Assembly: GCA_910574455.1 (NCBI GenBank)
Contig: CAJSYZ010000005.1
Span: forward strand, 2,232,001-2,296,000
DNA length: 64,000 nt
Origin: Trichaptum fuscoviolaceum
Taxonomy: Eukaryota > Basidiomycota > Agaricomycetes > Hymenochaetales > Trichaptaceae
Direction: 5' to 3'
Shown: positions 24,306-36,234 of the stretch, piece by piece
Layout: each line of letters begins with the position of its first letter
Numbering within the stretch: position 1 is the first letter of the stretch
Made by a program: the position numbers and the translations under genes
Notes under the pieces: model-generated
What the model saw: the letters and a program-made list of their open reading frames with translations, nothing else
Databases searched by the model: none
Told to the model about the DNA's origin: nothing

Positions 24306-24312
24306 TATAAAG
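24306..24312 (+). promoter_or_regulatory. Probable TATA box
   Basis: The string TATAAAG lies 85-91 bases upstream of the ATG at 24397. A C/T-rich stretch follows it, as is common around fungal transcription starts. This supports 24397 as the true start of the next gene. Confidence 0.5.
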
Positions 24313-24396
24313 AGATCCAGAAATCGAGATCTACGTCTCCTTACTCGTTCCCTTACTACTTCCACATACTACCTCTTATTTTACACCCCTCCTCAA

Positions 24397-25680
24397 ATGT
24401 TACCAAGAGTTGCACTTGCTCGTGCTAACGGCGCTGCAGCCAAACGTGTGGCAGCAGTGGCCCGAGGCTCGAGGCAGAGGTTCCAATCAACAGTAGGTCG
24501 TCGTCGAATCGATGTAGAGTATTATTTATAATTTCACATTGGAGGCATCTGTCTCTTCATCAGGGTTTGGGGCTTCGCATGTTGCTGCCGGTGTCGCAGG
24601 AGGAGCCACTGTTGCGCTTGCTGGTGCGTCGGAGTTCTCCGATGGAGAAATCATAAATTAATAAATAATATCCAGGATATGTGTATTACCGCACATCTGG
24701 TCTCAGTACAGTCGTCCAGACCTCAAAGGACGTGAAGAACTATCTTAAGAGCACTCGTGATAGCGTTGTTACCAAGACTCGTGAAGTGGCCAAGAACCCA
24801 AGCCAATCACTGGAATTTCTTCGCAGTGTTTCCAAATCATACACTTCGTTCATTCCTGGCGCAGGTAGCTACGTCGACTCCACGTTCGACCAGCTCGAAG
24901 AGCTGCATGAGACCCATGGTGAAGAACTCGACAAGATCTTGTCTGAAACTACGGAGGAAATCCAGAAGGTTGCCTCACAGGGAGGTGCTGACGCTACCAC
25001 TGCCACGAAGATATTCGAGGTACTCAGGAGTAGCGTTAGTCGGATGCAAGAAGTCGGAAAGAAGGCAGGAAAGGACCTCCTGGACAAAAATCCAGCGCTC
25101 AAGGAAAAACTTGGAGGTGGTTATGACCAACTTCTGAGCCTTGCCGAACGAGGTGGTCCAGAAGCAAAGAAGATTATATCGGACGTAAAAAAACAGGTGA
25201 GCTCATATGTCAACTCATTACTTATTGATACCAATGAAATCAATTCCAATTCCGCAGATAACAGATATAGTGTCAAAGGGGTCTGTGAGTGAAGAATCTA
25301 TTCAAAAGCTTCGACAACTATTGCAAGAGAAATCCGAGGAAGTGCAGAAATTAGCTGGCCAATCGGGGGGTCAAATTCTTGGAAATGGCAGCGAGAAACT
25401 CCAAGCGCTACTTAATGCTGTTCCAGGGGGTGACGAGGTGAGTGGAAATTAAAAGTTGCCTTTCTCGAGGCATCTCTTAATCCAAGCGGCATAGATTAAA
25501 GAAAAAGTTCCACACCTGAAGGACGTATTGAACTTAGCCAATGAACGCAGTGAGGAGGCCAAGAAACTTGCAAAGGAGACATATCAGGATGTGCTGAAAG
25601 TCCTGGAGGAAAAAGGAAAGAAAGCCAAGGAAATCGCTGAACGAGCGAAGGCAGACGCGGAGAAGAAAAGTAAGAATTGA
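24397..25680 (+). CDS. Mitochondrial amphipathic-helix protein, unknown function
   Basis: I do not recognise a named family. The N-terminus (MLPRVALARANGAAAKR, then VARGSRQRFQST) is a textbook mitochondrial presequence, Arg-rich without acids. After an intron near 24492-24563 comes a Gly/Ala-rich hydrophobic segment (AAGVAGGATVALAGYVYY), probably one membrane helix. The remaining 280 or so residues are long charged amphipathic helices, such as DQLEELHETHGEELDKILS and SEESIQKLRQLLQEKSEEV. They recall apolipoprotein, LEA or Mic26/27-like proteins without clear homology. The tail is Lys-rich and ends EKKSKN. The inferred picture is a membrane-anchored protein with a helical domain in the mitochondrial matrix or intermembrane space. 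It is convergent with the uniporter-family gene, with 299 bases between. Confidence 0.75.
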
Positions 25681-25979
25681 ACAGACATAATCGCTTTGAA
25701 TGAAATTACTATTCCTTCGTAATAATCAATCTCCGCTTTCTTGTTGTCATTGGCATATAGTATGTAGGGCAATCGTATATATTGTAAAATAGTCCTTGCC
25801 TGGACGTTCATGGTGTGAATAATAGTGATCTAATAGACCGGTGAAAGTTTCCGGTAAGCTATAAATAGTCAAAGAAATATGCTTCTCATCTACTACTGCG
25901 TCCATCAGGCCCTTTATGGCCATCGTCGTCATCTTGACTGTCCTATCGAGAAGTTTTATTACACGTACAGTGGTCAGAT

Positions 25980-27656
25980 TCATGTTGAACGTCGTACCTG
26001 TCCTTCCTCTTTCTCGTGCCTCATTCTCCCTTCCTTCTCTCGTTGTTCCACATCCCTCACTATTCGCAGTGCCCTCTTGGCTTTCTGACCGGCCTCTGTT
26101 TCCCCCTGGTCCCAAGATAGATCATAGTCCCATGCGATGCGCTTGATAGCCTTCCGAAGGTCTTTGACTTCATCGATGAGCTCATGATATCTCTCAAGAC
26201 TGAAACCGCGTTCAACATATAGTTGTTGTTGTTTCCGTGAAGTAGACTCTGTCATGACGGTCTGGTAATTTACTTCTCGATTGTGCCATAGAAACCAAAT
26301 GTAACCACCTATGACAGTGCCATATCCGGTCAGGTATGTGATGGGTTCCATCGTATCCCATCCAAGTGGTGTATCTGGTCACACAATTAGCACTTGTTAA
26401 TGAAGAAAGTCAACTACCGTGCACTCACGAAAGGTCAATACACCCACGGTAACCCACCAGACACCTAGAACCCCCGCGCCTGCGAAAGCAACCCTCCGTG
26501 TCGATTGTTTGCCTAGACGGTCGCATTCATTCTTGACCTTCGCCAATCGCTCAATTTTAGCTGTCTTTACGTGTAAAGATGCCCGAAGAAACCGAGTTCG
26601 ATCTTCAAAGCTTGGCACTTTGACCGTGACCGGACGCCTTCCCAGACGTATTGTAAAGCTCCCTGCCCGTGCTGCTTCGCGCAGAAAGTCCCCAATACCA
26701 GTTGCAGGGCCCCAACGTTTATCTTCATGACCACAAGTATGGAAAGTGATTGGTGGTGCACCTTCCCAACTTTTTGTGGCTATCGGCTACCTCCGATTCC
26801 AGCTCAGGATATTCGGCTCGTATGAGATTTGCAATATAGCTAAGGGGCTGGCCAGGATGCAGAAGAAATACAACGCTGTGCACTTGAACGTTAGAGCCTT
26901 TGTCTTCTGTGCCTTCCGAATCACTGCGATGATCTCGTGTGACAGGCTGATTGCCACTCTCAACTTGCTGTTCCCAAGATACTCTTCGTTCTCGGACCTC
27001 CTCAGCCCCATTGTCAAACACGCCTTGCGGGAAGCTAGCAAGTCCGTCTCCGTCGTGGTCCTTTGAAGCTTCTGGGCCTGCTTTCGAGATAAGAGTGCTC
27101 GCTTCTCCTGTGGGCCCTATGAGCGGTAGAGTAAGTTTGTAAAGAGATGCCCTTGTAAAGGATAGATATCCTGCTGTAATGAAGGAATGTCAGTGAGATG
27201 AATGTGCGTTATATTGCTCCCTCGGAAGTACGTTGAAGCCCAGACTTCAACGCAATGAAATCGGCCAGTCTATTGTACTATATTCATAAACAATGTAGAG
27301 TTCCTACCTTGATCCGCCCTTGATTCTTTTCTTCCGTTTATTCGGGAAGGTTCGGTATAGTTGGGAACAGTATGCTCGCGGTTGAAAGGAGCTGATGGTG
27401 AAGCGTAACTCCGCAATGAAGACACGTTTACTCGTCGATATGATGCTGGCCGGGAAACATTTACCCAGTTATTATGACTAGGACGGATATATTGAAGAAA
27501 AGCCATAGTTCGTCCTCGTAGGAGACATGAGAGGGCAGGGTGGTGTAATGCATCTTGCAGCAAAACCTGATCGTGGTGGCACAACGGTTGCAGGTTGAGA
27601 TACAGACGAACTGATGTCATAGTAGCAAGTTTCTCACGCCTTCCTCCACGTGCCAT
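25980..27656 (-). CDS. Mitochondrial calcium uniporter (MCU) family protein
   Basis: Inner-membrane protein of the MCU family. The first exon begins MARGGRREKLATMTSVR and is rich in Arg and Ser, fitting a mitochondrial presequence; the second Met (27620) is an alternative start. Middle exons have a matrix domain (VFLLHPGQPLSYIANLI). Then come a coiled stretch RTRFLRASLHVKTAKIERL, a first membrane helix (VAFAGAGVLGVWWVTVGV), and, after an intron, the pore signature GWDTMEPITY (near 26335-26365). In that signature the Asp and Glu of the WDxxEP selectivity filter are both present. The second helix is LTGYGTVIGGYIWFLW. A long C-terminal coiled coil follows. To my knowledge, MCU-like proteins of higher fungi form a clade apart from animal MCU, so calcium channel activity is likely only by family. 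Confidence 0.9.
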
Positions 27657-28054
27657 TGGTAGCAGCCTGAGGGTGGTATGAACAGAAGGCGACTGAACTC
27701 AGACCGCAACCACCATGTTCTACGTCTCTATCACTGGCGGCTTCACTGCATACGCTCAATCTCACATCGCAATCTCGTTCGTGGATAATCCTGTGGAAGA
27801 ATATCATGCAACCATCTATGAAACCAACATATCTAGAGAATATCCTTTCTAACTTCAGACCAACGCAGCACATAAAGTTAGCAACGCATAAATGTAAAAC
27901 TTGGCTTGAACATCCCCGAAACTTAGATCAAATCTAGAACAAAAACGCCACAACAACTCAAATGTCCGTATTTTTGTCGACTTGTGGTTCTGAGGAAGCG
28001 GCCTTTTTAGCTGGAAAGAAGACCCCTCTCTTCTTTCACCCTCTGTGTGAGAAA

Positions 28055-28441
28055 TCATCGATCCGAACTGTTGTCACTCATTGGTAAGTATGTCTCAATT
28101 CAAAGATTTACAAAAATCTTCGAGGGAGAACTCACACTGGTCGATAGACACACTCCAGGGAACGCTGCATGCAGTTTGAGCAGATCGAACGACCATCGCA
28201 TTTTAGCTTGCGGCCTGATTCCGGGTACATGGTCAGTGGCCTGCTTTCATGAAGTTTATTTGTTGCAAACCTCTGCAAAATGTACAGGCCATCGGCGTTC
28301 TCCGCGGTGTTCTGACGATGTCTTGGTCAGCGTTAGTTGGTCCGTTATTGCCATTGTTCGTGCTGTTGGACTGTCGACAACCATTATTCTGATGCTCATG
28401 CTTTTCACAGAACATTAGTTGCTTACCGTAGTCGAAGACAT
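28055..28441 (-). CDS. Tiny Zn2Cys6 zinc-cluster protein
   Basis: A very small gene encoding little more than a fungal binuclear zinc cluster. The 15-base first exon reads MSSTT (28441-28427). After an intron come NNGCRQSNSTNNGNNG and RTPMACTFCRG. A second intron removes about 50 bases and joins GRKLKCDGRSICSNC and MQRSLECVYRP. The six cysteines have spacing C-x2-C-x6-C-x5-C-x2-C-x6-C, the usual zinc-cluster pattern, and the basic RKLKCDG loop that contacts DNA is intact. A third intron (GTGAGT donor at 28135) gives a total of about 74 residues ending at 28055. Without splicing, a stop occurs at 28132 and gives 71. No fungal-specific regulatory domain follows. Small proteins of this type occur in mushrooms; their function is unknown. 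Confidence 0.75.
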
Positions 28442-29779
28442 GATCTCAGAAACGTCTAACCTAATGGGTGGGGATGATTGTGGATGTGAGGGTTGAAACC
28501 TGTCTTCAATCTCTGTTCTTATGCGAATCGCCATGAGTAAATGAAATCTCTAAACCTTCCTGGAGTGGGGCTCCCTCCCGGCTTGTCAATGTCCTCTCAA
28601 GCGCCCCCATGCACTGCTAATGGTCCGCGGGCAGCTTTAGTTTCCCGGTATTCGGAGAAATGATTGACGGTGTGCGGTCTATGGTTCCCCTGGAACGTGT
28701 TAGAAGAGCCTTTCGCTCGGGACACGCGGGGTGTGGGTGGCCCTTACCCATATGTTGCATACACAACGCACTGCATGGTAAAATCTAAAAACTCTCAAAA
28801 GGTTTCAGTTCAGGTACGCGATACCATTGCGAATTATTCTGCTCCCGGGCTATCAAAGGGACACGTCTATGGTCGAAACTGCGCTGCATCTTCGCATTTC
28901 TCTTTGTTGCTTCGTAAGACTTCGTGGCTGAACTTCTTTGTCTATATAGGCTGTGACCCGCGTGCTCGACGGGTCAATCTTCTAGCTCTGCTACACTGAC
29001 TTCAAATCCACAACTGACTTCCTGCTGGCGATCACTCTAACTTCTCCGCCGAATACTCGGAGCAGTCGAGACCGACTAGAACCAAATAGCCTCATGATGT
29101 AGTAGGCTCTGTCGCTCTGGAGGGGCCTCTGTAGCCCCCTTAATTGGTAAATCTGCCTCTATCACGATTACGAACCGAAGGTGAGTATGCCAAGATTCTA
29201 GGCCGGGAAGGCTGAAATCGGCTCTCATGATTACTTCGGCCTTTCCATGAATCCATCGCTTAGATATGCTCGTCTACTTCGACGGCATGTTGCTACATAA
29301 GAACCGAACAGAATTTTTGATCGAATGTGCACCTTCATAAATCTAGTTTACGTTGCGTACGAACTCGGAACAAGGATAAGCCGAGGCCGTACTTACTTCA
29401 CTCTGCGTGTGATATATCGACACTCAAACAGCCTCGTCCACGAGATGTGATGGATGTACTCCGTGTAGATCCATCCAGATTTACACGCATGTGCAATCAC
29501 CTTCGCTGAGTTACAGATTCATATCAAAGCCACCCTCGATTTAACTTTCGTGCACATAAATCTAAGCGCTTAGTATGTGTATAGCATGTGGTGATGCCAC
29601 CGTGTGTACCTTAATAGGCAACCTTTACATTAGAACGAGTTGAAGAATCTAACCATGGGTACAACATCCAAAATAATGAACACGCTCGAGACGAATCAAA
29701 AAGACGCAGGCCTGATGCCGAGAAAGTAAAAATATAAGTTAATACAAAGTGGAGGTTGCAGCAAGCGAAAGAAGTGTGT
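28442..29779. other. Long region without recognisable gene
   Basis: About 1.3 kb between the zinc-cluster gene and the end of the Ser/Pro-rich gene. Only short frames with no conserved signature are present. Part of it will be the zinc-cluster promoter and the neighbouring 3' UTR. No tRNA, repeat or transposon feature was recognised. Confidence 0.45.
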
Positions 29780-32700
29780 TCATGTGGGTAACCTTGGTAT
29801 AGTCCGAGGAGGATCACCCGAGGTCTCCCATAAGATGTCTTGTAGTGCATTAAACGAATCGGATAGATGACGCCAGAGCATGCTGATAGATTGCATCCAA
29901 CCAAAGTATTTATGAGTGTCATAGGACGAGGTGTGTCTTGATGAGGCTGTGGTAACACGCAAGAGATCAGGATTAGTAATATGAAGGTGTAATTCCGGAT
30001 AGAAAGGGTCCATGTAGGTCGTGAGGAAAAGACGTCGTGCTCTGAGAGATGACCATCTACAAAAGTCGGTATGAGCATGAGGACAGAGGGTAAGATAGAA
30101 ATTTGACACATACCGACAGAGTGCCAAAAATATACAAAATTGTGCAATGATGACCAGTGTCCAAAACAAAAGACCATGGGATCGGTATACAGAACGAGAC
30201 TATACGAATGAGCTGTTAGATCGGGGTACGAAGGCTCGCACGCAAAGGCCTACGTACGGTATTATCGAGCTTATCATTCGCAGTCACTGGGTGCTGAACT
30301 TTTGTGGCTAAAGAAATTTCTCGTCGAAGTCGTTCACGTTCATTTCTTGCACGCTGCGAACGAGCAAGTAAATCGGTAGCACGGGTACCCGCGGGATCGG
30401 GGCTTTCCGTCTCTCTGTGAGTATCACGCTTAAGTGCTTGGAGTTAGCTAAAATTAGAACGACACACGCACATATCGGTCCGCGTGAAGTCGTTCTTAAG
30501 ATCGGCGATCGTCTTCTGTAATAATTCCAGTGCTTGTTTTCGTTCCAACTTTTTGCCTTCCAATTCCTCCATGAAGGACGACAGGTTCTCTTGAGCTGGG
30601 TTATCTTCGGCCGGATCCAATCTACTGGGTTCTTCTGCCGGTTTACTCATGCTATCAACAATTCGAATTCTGGTTTTAGTCCCCACAGGTACGTCCGGCC
30701 TCTCAGGATCGACATCCCGCTGGCTAACTTCTATGTCGGTATTGTTCTGCTGTTCGCTTGGATTGTCCACAATCTGCTTCCCGTATGCATCGACAACGCG
30801 GATGTTCGATGTTCGACGAGGAGTGCGCGGAGAAGAAATTTCTACTCGTTCTGGTCCAAACGTGCTTGCATCTTTCTCCAGCATCTGTGAACTAGCATCT
30901 ATTGATGCCGGCCGGCCACTCTGTTCGGGAGAATTACTTTCATCGACTTGACCGTGTGATGCTTCTTCTTCATCAAAACGTACTTTCTGAAGTCTTTTAG
31001 AATTTGCTGGTGTTGGCAACCAAGCGCCTGGCGGAGCCGGAGTTTTTAGCGTCAGAGAGGCCGCCTTTGACAATGAAGCTGGAGGGGTGTTGAGGTCGCT
31101 CTGAAAGGTCCCCAATTCTGGCTTCGTAGGCACCAGGTCAGCAGGTTGGGATGGTGCTGGCGTAGCGAATGGTGTAGCCCAGCCCCCTGGTGGACGGGGT
31201 GTCTTCGCATCCATGTTTCTAATTCTAGCAGGAGTTCGTAACGGGGCCGTATGATCACTCTCTGTTTCGGATGATGGAGGGTCGGGAAGCTCGGGCAAGC
31301 CCTTTGGCGTAGAAGGGCTCTTGAAGTCCAGTCCAGAAGAACTCAAGGATGGGCGCCGCTTTGGTGTCGACATAATCTGGTCTGAAGGTGAGATGGGAGG
31401 TGAAGGAGGAGGTGAAAAGTTAGTGGGTAAAAGTTGATCATGACTATCATCCGGTATGTGCAATGTTCCGTTCAAGGGCGGAGAGAATTCATCGTCACTC
31501 GTATCTTGTTTTGCTTCTCCTGAACCAGTCGAAAGACGAGGCCTCGAAGATGACGCCAGAATATCTTCCTCTAAGTAGTACAGAGTTAAATTTCCAACAA
31601 ATCGGGTTTTATGACTGTACTAACCATGAAATGAGAAATCCGAGTCATGCATTTCCATGGGTTCAATAGCGACACTGATCTTCGGTGGAACATCATGTGG
31701 TCCATCTTCCCTTTTCACCTCACGTTGTAGTGCTTCAGTCCGTTTTGCGCCATTGAGATGTCTCTCTTTCACCCTTACGGGGATATGCGTTTGGACAGAA
31801 CCATTAGCACCCTTAGATTGAGTCGCAGGGGTAGGCGAAGAGGGAGCTCGTCTATGGCTCAGGTTAGAATTTACACCATGTGATGATGGCGATATCTTCG
31901 ATGTCTCTAACCTATGGCTCGGCTGAGAGAGCGCCAATGACGAATGAGGTCGGACACGCGGAATTCCAGAATCCCTCCCTGCTAAACCGGAGGTGGAGGG
32001 AGAGCGCTTAAGTGCAGGTCTTGATGAGTTGTTCGCTGATGGTGAATTTCGAGGTATCCTGCCTTCCGTTGGACTGGAAGGTTTTGCTACGCCTTGACGG
32101 CCACTTTGACTCGCCGCGGAATCATGTCGGTGACGAGAAGCAGGAGAAGAAACTGGCGAGATGACTTGTGATCGCCGCCGAGCGAGTTTAGCCTGCTCCT
32201 CTTCTAAACTCCATTTCGGACGGGGTGCGTTCCAGTTACGTTCGCGGACATGTTGTTCGACATCCCACTTTTTCTCTTGTACGGAATCTTGTGAAGCAAC
32301 GGACGATGTGGGTGACACCGCTCTGTCAGGCACACGGTGATTGTGCGACGAAAAGGAAGGACGTGAATGCGCAAGGCTGGAAGATGGGCGTTCAGCAACT
32401 GTCTTCGAGTCCGTTCGAAGCCGTGCTTGCAAGCCATTCGGAGTGGTGGGTTGGCTGAGAGTTCTACTCCTATCGCTTACTCGTAATTGAATCGGAGATA
32501 TCGAAGAGGCCCGAGAATGAGCGGAGTCAACACTGCCTTGGGACAAGTGACCGTTTCGGCTTGAATTGCGGTGATAGTGACGGTCTGCATGGACACGTTT
32601 AAACATTAAAGACATCACAAAGCACAGAAGTACTTACCACTACCCTGACTTCCAGTGGAATGTGCTAAATCATCAGAGCTCGCCAACGAGGCCGAGCTTC

Positions 32701-34147
32701 CATGTCTCCTCAACGCGGGTGGACTCCGCCCAGGTGACAAACCATTCGCACTGAGATCCATCTTATTCATGTAAGCACTTAGCGGGCGGTTCCAACCTCG
32801 CTCGAGCTCATGGATGTGCTCCTGTTCAGGGTCTACATCAGAGTCTTGTGACAGAAGTCAGAATGAGTCTTCCGTTGTTCAGAAGAGAAACTCAAAGACT
32901 AACGAGACGCGTTGCTTAAACTGGAGGATGGCCTAGAGTCTGCACAATTTAGTGAGCCTACGTATTAACGATACGAAGAATAATGCGCACGGATATGCCG
33001 AGCTGATTCTGAACTCCCGTGTCTCGATAATGTCCTTTGCCGTACGAACGGCGATTGAGTCCTGGGCAAGTCTTTGCATACCATGTTAGCTTCTCCCAAG
33101 ATGGTAGACTAGTTATCTTACGATTAGAAGGACCAGCAATTGGAGTTTTGCCATTTCCTCCCATGGCATGTTCGTCGTCAGTTGGGGCATCGCTATCAAC
33201 ACCCTCAATCAGAATCCGCATGTCACTATCGTCGTTCAAAAGATCTGTACATGTAATTTAGTAGTGCACTTCATAAAGCGAAACTTGTACTTACTAGGCC
33301 CAGAGATCTGAGAAGGGAACTGAGAGACAGACTGTCGCAAGGACGTGCTTGTTACAACGGGTGTTGGGCCAGAACGGGAATCACTATTGCTAGACCCAAG
33401 CTTATGACCAGATAGTCGTTGTCTCAAAGCATCAAACGTTGCCGCTTGGGAAGACATAAATGAACGTTCAGAGGTAACGCCTACATCCGTCGATCCTATT
33501 GATGAGAAATACCCGGTTAAAATATCATGTTGAAAAGACGACATTGTGCACATACTGTTGGCCTTCTCCTTTTCGTCATCGCTCAAGCTCAACCTCTTCG
33601 ATTTACCCCTGCTCTCTATTGGACTTTCCTCGATTCCACTAGAGTCAAGACTACTCCTCCGCCTTCTCTGTGGCTTCGAAGGAGACTCTCCGGGTTCTCG
33701 AAGGGCGCGCGAGAAGAGGTCCTTCAAAGTTGTACTTGCATTCGACTGAGGCGTTGACTTGAACGGTGGGGAAAATTGAGGGGTATCTAAATCCATGTCC
33801 ATGTCCGATGCATGTAAAGATGGCGAACGACGAGCTTGTGCAGATGCCAGAGGGGTATCGTCTCTGGGCACACGCGAGAGAAGAGCACGAAGACGCGACG
33901 CTGGGTTATCCTCGACCACCGGGGTGGCACTTGCACTTCGGACCACATCCAAATCATCCGGCGCGACGTTCAAGCTCGCTATGCGCGGCGTGCTTGCGTT
34001 GTCCTCGTCGTCGTCAGTATGGTCGTTGGTGTCGTCGGTGTCGCCGTCAAGGGCAGAACGCGTCGCGCTGGCGCTCAGGTAAGTCTGACGCGGTACGCGT
34101 AGTCGCGGCGTCACCGGGAACTGCGCCGACAAGCTTGTGCCATCCAT
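29780..34147 (-). CDS. Large Ser/Pro-rich protein with C-terminal membrane anchor
   Basis: A long, largely disordered protein I cannot name. The conventional start is MDGTSLSAQFPVTPRLRVP; a longer frame to 34201 lacks an ATG. Exons then carry Asp/Ser-rich stretches (DDTNDHTDDDEDNASTPR), an Arg-rich part with KWDVEQHVRERNWNAPRPK, and many Ser-Pro/Thr-Pro sites. Two similar boxes occur, TPRPPGGWATP and TPAPPGAWLPTP, then NIRVVDAYGKQI and RIRIVDSMSKPA. A charged helical segment ELEGKKLERKQALELLQK follows. The last exons have a hydrophobic helix (about 30170-30080, LVIIAQFCIFLALCRYV) and then LFLTTYMDPFYPELHLH. This layout resembles basidiomycete proteins annotated only as hypothetical. It may be a nuclear-envelope or ER tail-anchored protein, which is a guess from the layout. 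Confidence 0.7.
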
Positions 34148-34491
34148 GTCCGTACCCGCTCGAAGTCGCTCGAAGTCGTAGAGAACGCTGTACACGGCCA
34201 CGAGGCACGCGCACGACGATGGCCAAAGCTCAGAAGCTCCGTTCTTGTGCTAGCTCGGATATCAACAAGAACAAACACATTGACCAAACAATACTAATTT
34301 TGTTCGTCCCTCAAGGTTTTCCTCTCATTTTTGCCGTCACATATCAGATTACGAGTAGTACAAAACTATTATACAGCGGAAGATCACAAATCACATCATT
34401 GAACGGCCAACCTCACGGAAATAGCGAAGAAAGAACAAAGCGTCCTATGCGTATATAATCTTCAACTAAAATCTCGGTGCGTTTATCGCGT

Positions 34492-35778
34492 TTATCGATC
34501 TTCAACGTTGTTAAGGAGGCGAAGTATGTTGATGACTGGATATGATGAGTTAGTTTCCGTGCATAGCGTTCCGTTGACTAATCAACTCACAGAGGTTAAG
34601 GAAGCTGCAGATGAAATGTATCAGCATGCAACCTGCACTTAAACGAAGAGTGACTTACTCAAGGTAAAGACTGATGGCACCGAGGATATACTCATCCGGC
34701 GACAGCCTGTTTGAAATCATATGCGTGTCGTATACGATGTAACCACTGAAAAGCAGACAGCCGATGATAGCATAGATTAAGTCGGTCGTTTTGTTGAAGG
34801 GAATGAACATTCCAACAAGGCCAGTCATGACTTTAAAAATAAGAGATTTGTTAGCAACATTCAGAGTTATCAAAAAGTTAAATCATGCTCACACAGAGCA
34901 ATTAAGCCTCCGAAGAGCCATGGTCCCATACCAGAAAAGTCATACTTCGACTGGTAGGTGAAGAGGGTCAAACCAACAAAGATACCCAAGGTAATTACAC
35001 TGTACAGTTCAGATCAGAGACCGCTGATGAGCAATACAGCGCTTAGTATACCACTTACAGTGCTTGTATGACGACAACGCTGTCGTAGAAGGCTACTACG
35101 AAGCCCAGAGTGAATGCCTCAAATAGAGTAAATAACGACAGTAAAATGTAGTTCGCTGGGAAACTATGACGCTTCCAGTGGAGAAGACCCAGAACCAAGA
35201 GTGTGCCAAATAACGGGACCCAGAAAGCCCATGTGCTGTTTCATTTCAGATATGGATTCTTCAACAAAGTCAGGATATATGCTCACTGAGTTTGAACCCA
35301 AAACTTGATTGGGTCGGACTGACGAACCACGCCGCCGACGACGCATGTGGCAAGCTAACATTTTTTTAAGATAAGAAAACGAGACAGTTGAGCAATGTGA
35401 GACCCATTTCAGAAGACTCACGATTTGGCAGACTGCGGTATTCAGATCAGCATAAACAGACTTGGTCGGAAGGACAAGACTCACAAAGTATGCTATAAAC
35501 CTTGCGCACAAACGCATTCCTGATCTCAGGTGAGCTATCCGACACACTCACTCCATACTGCGTAATTCAATCAGCCACGTTACATCCGAAATCCTACACA
35601 TTCGTGGCTATCTCACCTTGAAGTCATCTGGGAGATCCGTCGGTTGATCAAATATTGCATTCCCGCTCGTTCCAGCGCGGGGGCTACTTAATAACGGCTC
35701 AGTAGCCTCGTCTGTCTGAGGGTAGTTCTTGCTTTGGCCTGCATTGTAGGCTGGCGGGGGACGAGTGTAGTTGCTCAT
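34492..35778 (-). CDS. Bax inhibitor-1 family (TMBIM/Lifeguard) membrane protein
   Basis: A seven-helix membrane protein of the BI-1/Lifeguard family, which in other eukaryotes modulates ER calcium and cell death. The N-terminal tail is Pro/Tyr-rich (MSNYTRPPPAYNAGQSKNY) and cytosolic. It is followed by EIRNAFVRKVYSILCAQI, the family entry motif. Helices include VPLFGTLLVLGLLHWK, then NYILLSLFTLFEAFTLGF and DSVVVIQALVITLGIFVGL. The conserved end reads LLFSGYIVYDTHMISNRL and DEYILGAISLYLD, then FINLFLNILRLLNN. Start 35778 is the only Met before the Pro-rich tail. Six or seven exons with short introns. It lies in tandem, 344 bases upstream of the Ser/Pro-rich gene on the same strand. Confidence 0.9.
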
Positions 35779-36234
35779 GATGGTTTCAGTAGAACCAGTG
35801 GTACTACCGTACTGCGCTTGATGGTTCTCGAGCTCGTCCCTTTTAGTACGTCGACTTGAAATGACGTAAGCAGTGTTGAGCGACTACATATAACACGAAC
35901 GTTCCAGATCTCAGTGCCTCAGGAGTCACGACTTCTCAACTTCTATAAGCTATGCATCAATGCGCAGCCAAAGAGGATAGATGGCTTTCAACGCCAGTGC
36001 CACTACATAGTGACACTACAGCCTCCTATCACAGGGTCTTGAAAAGCTGATTCATCATACCGACGACTTGAAGAAATACAGGAAGACATCATATTCAAGA
36101 TTCAAGATATCTGCGTAAAATGCGTTAGTGTCATTAAAGTCTCGTGGCAGTCATTGTATATCTATCTCGCACAGGACGGTTTGTATAATGACTAGATGGT
36201 GCGTGAATGTGAATGCCTGCAAGATTTTCAAACG
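35779..36234. promoter_or_regulatory. Promoter region of the BI-1 gene and 3' flank of MDM31/32
   Basis: 456 bases between two minus-strand genes. It should hold the BI-1 promoter and the 3' UTR of the mitochondrial morphology gene. No distinct motif was identified. Confidence 0.4.

Noticed and set aside
28442..29779. tRNA or small RNA gene
   Set aside because: I looked for paired A- and B-box signals with a plausible cloverleaf here and in other gaps and found none that I can support.
34219..34458. Plus-strand ATG frame starting MAKAQKLRS
   Set aside because: It resembles the start of a small basic protein but soon loses any resemblance. It sits in the upstream region of a minus-strand gene.
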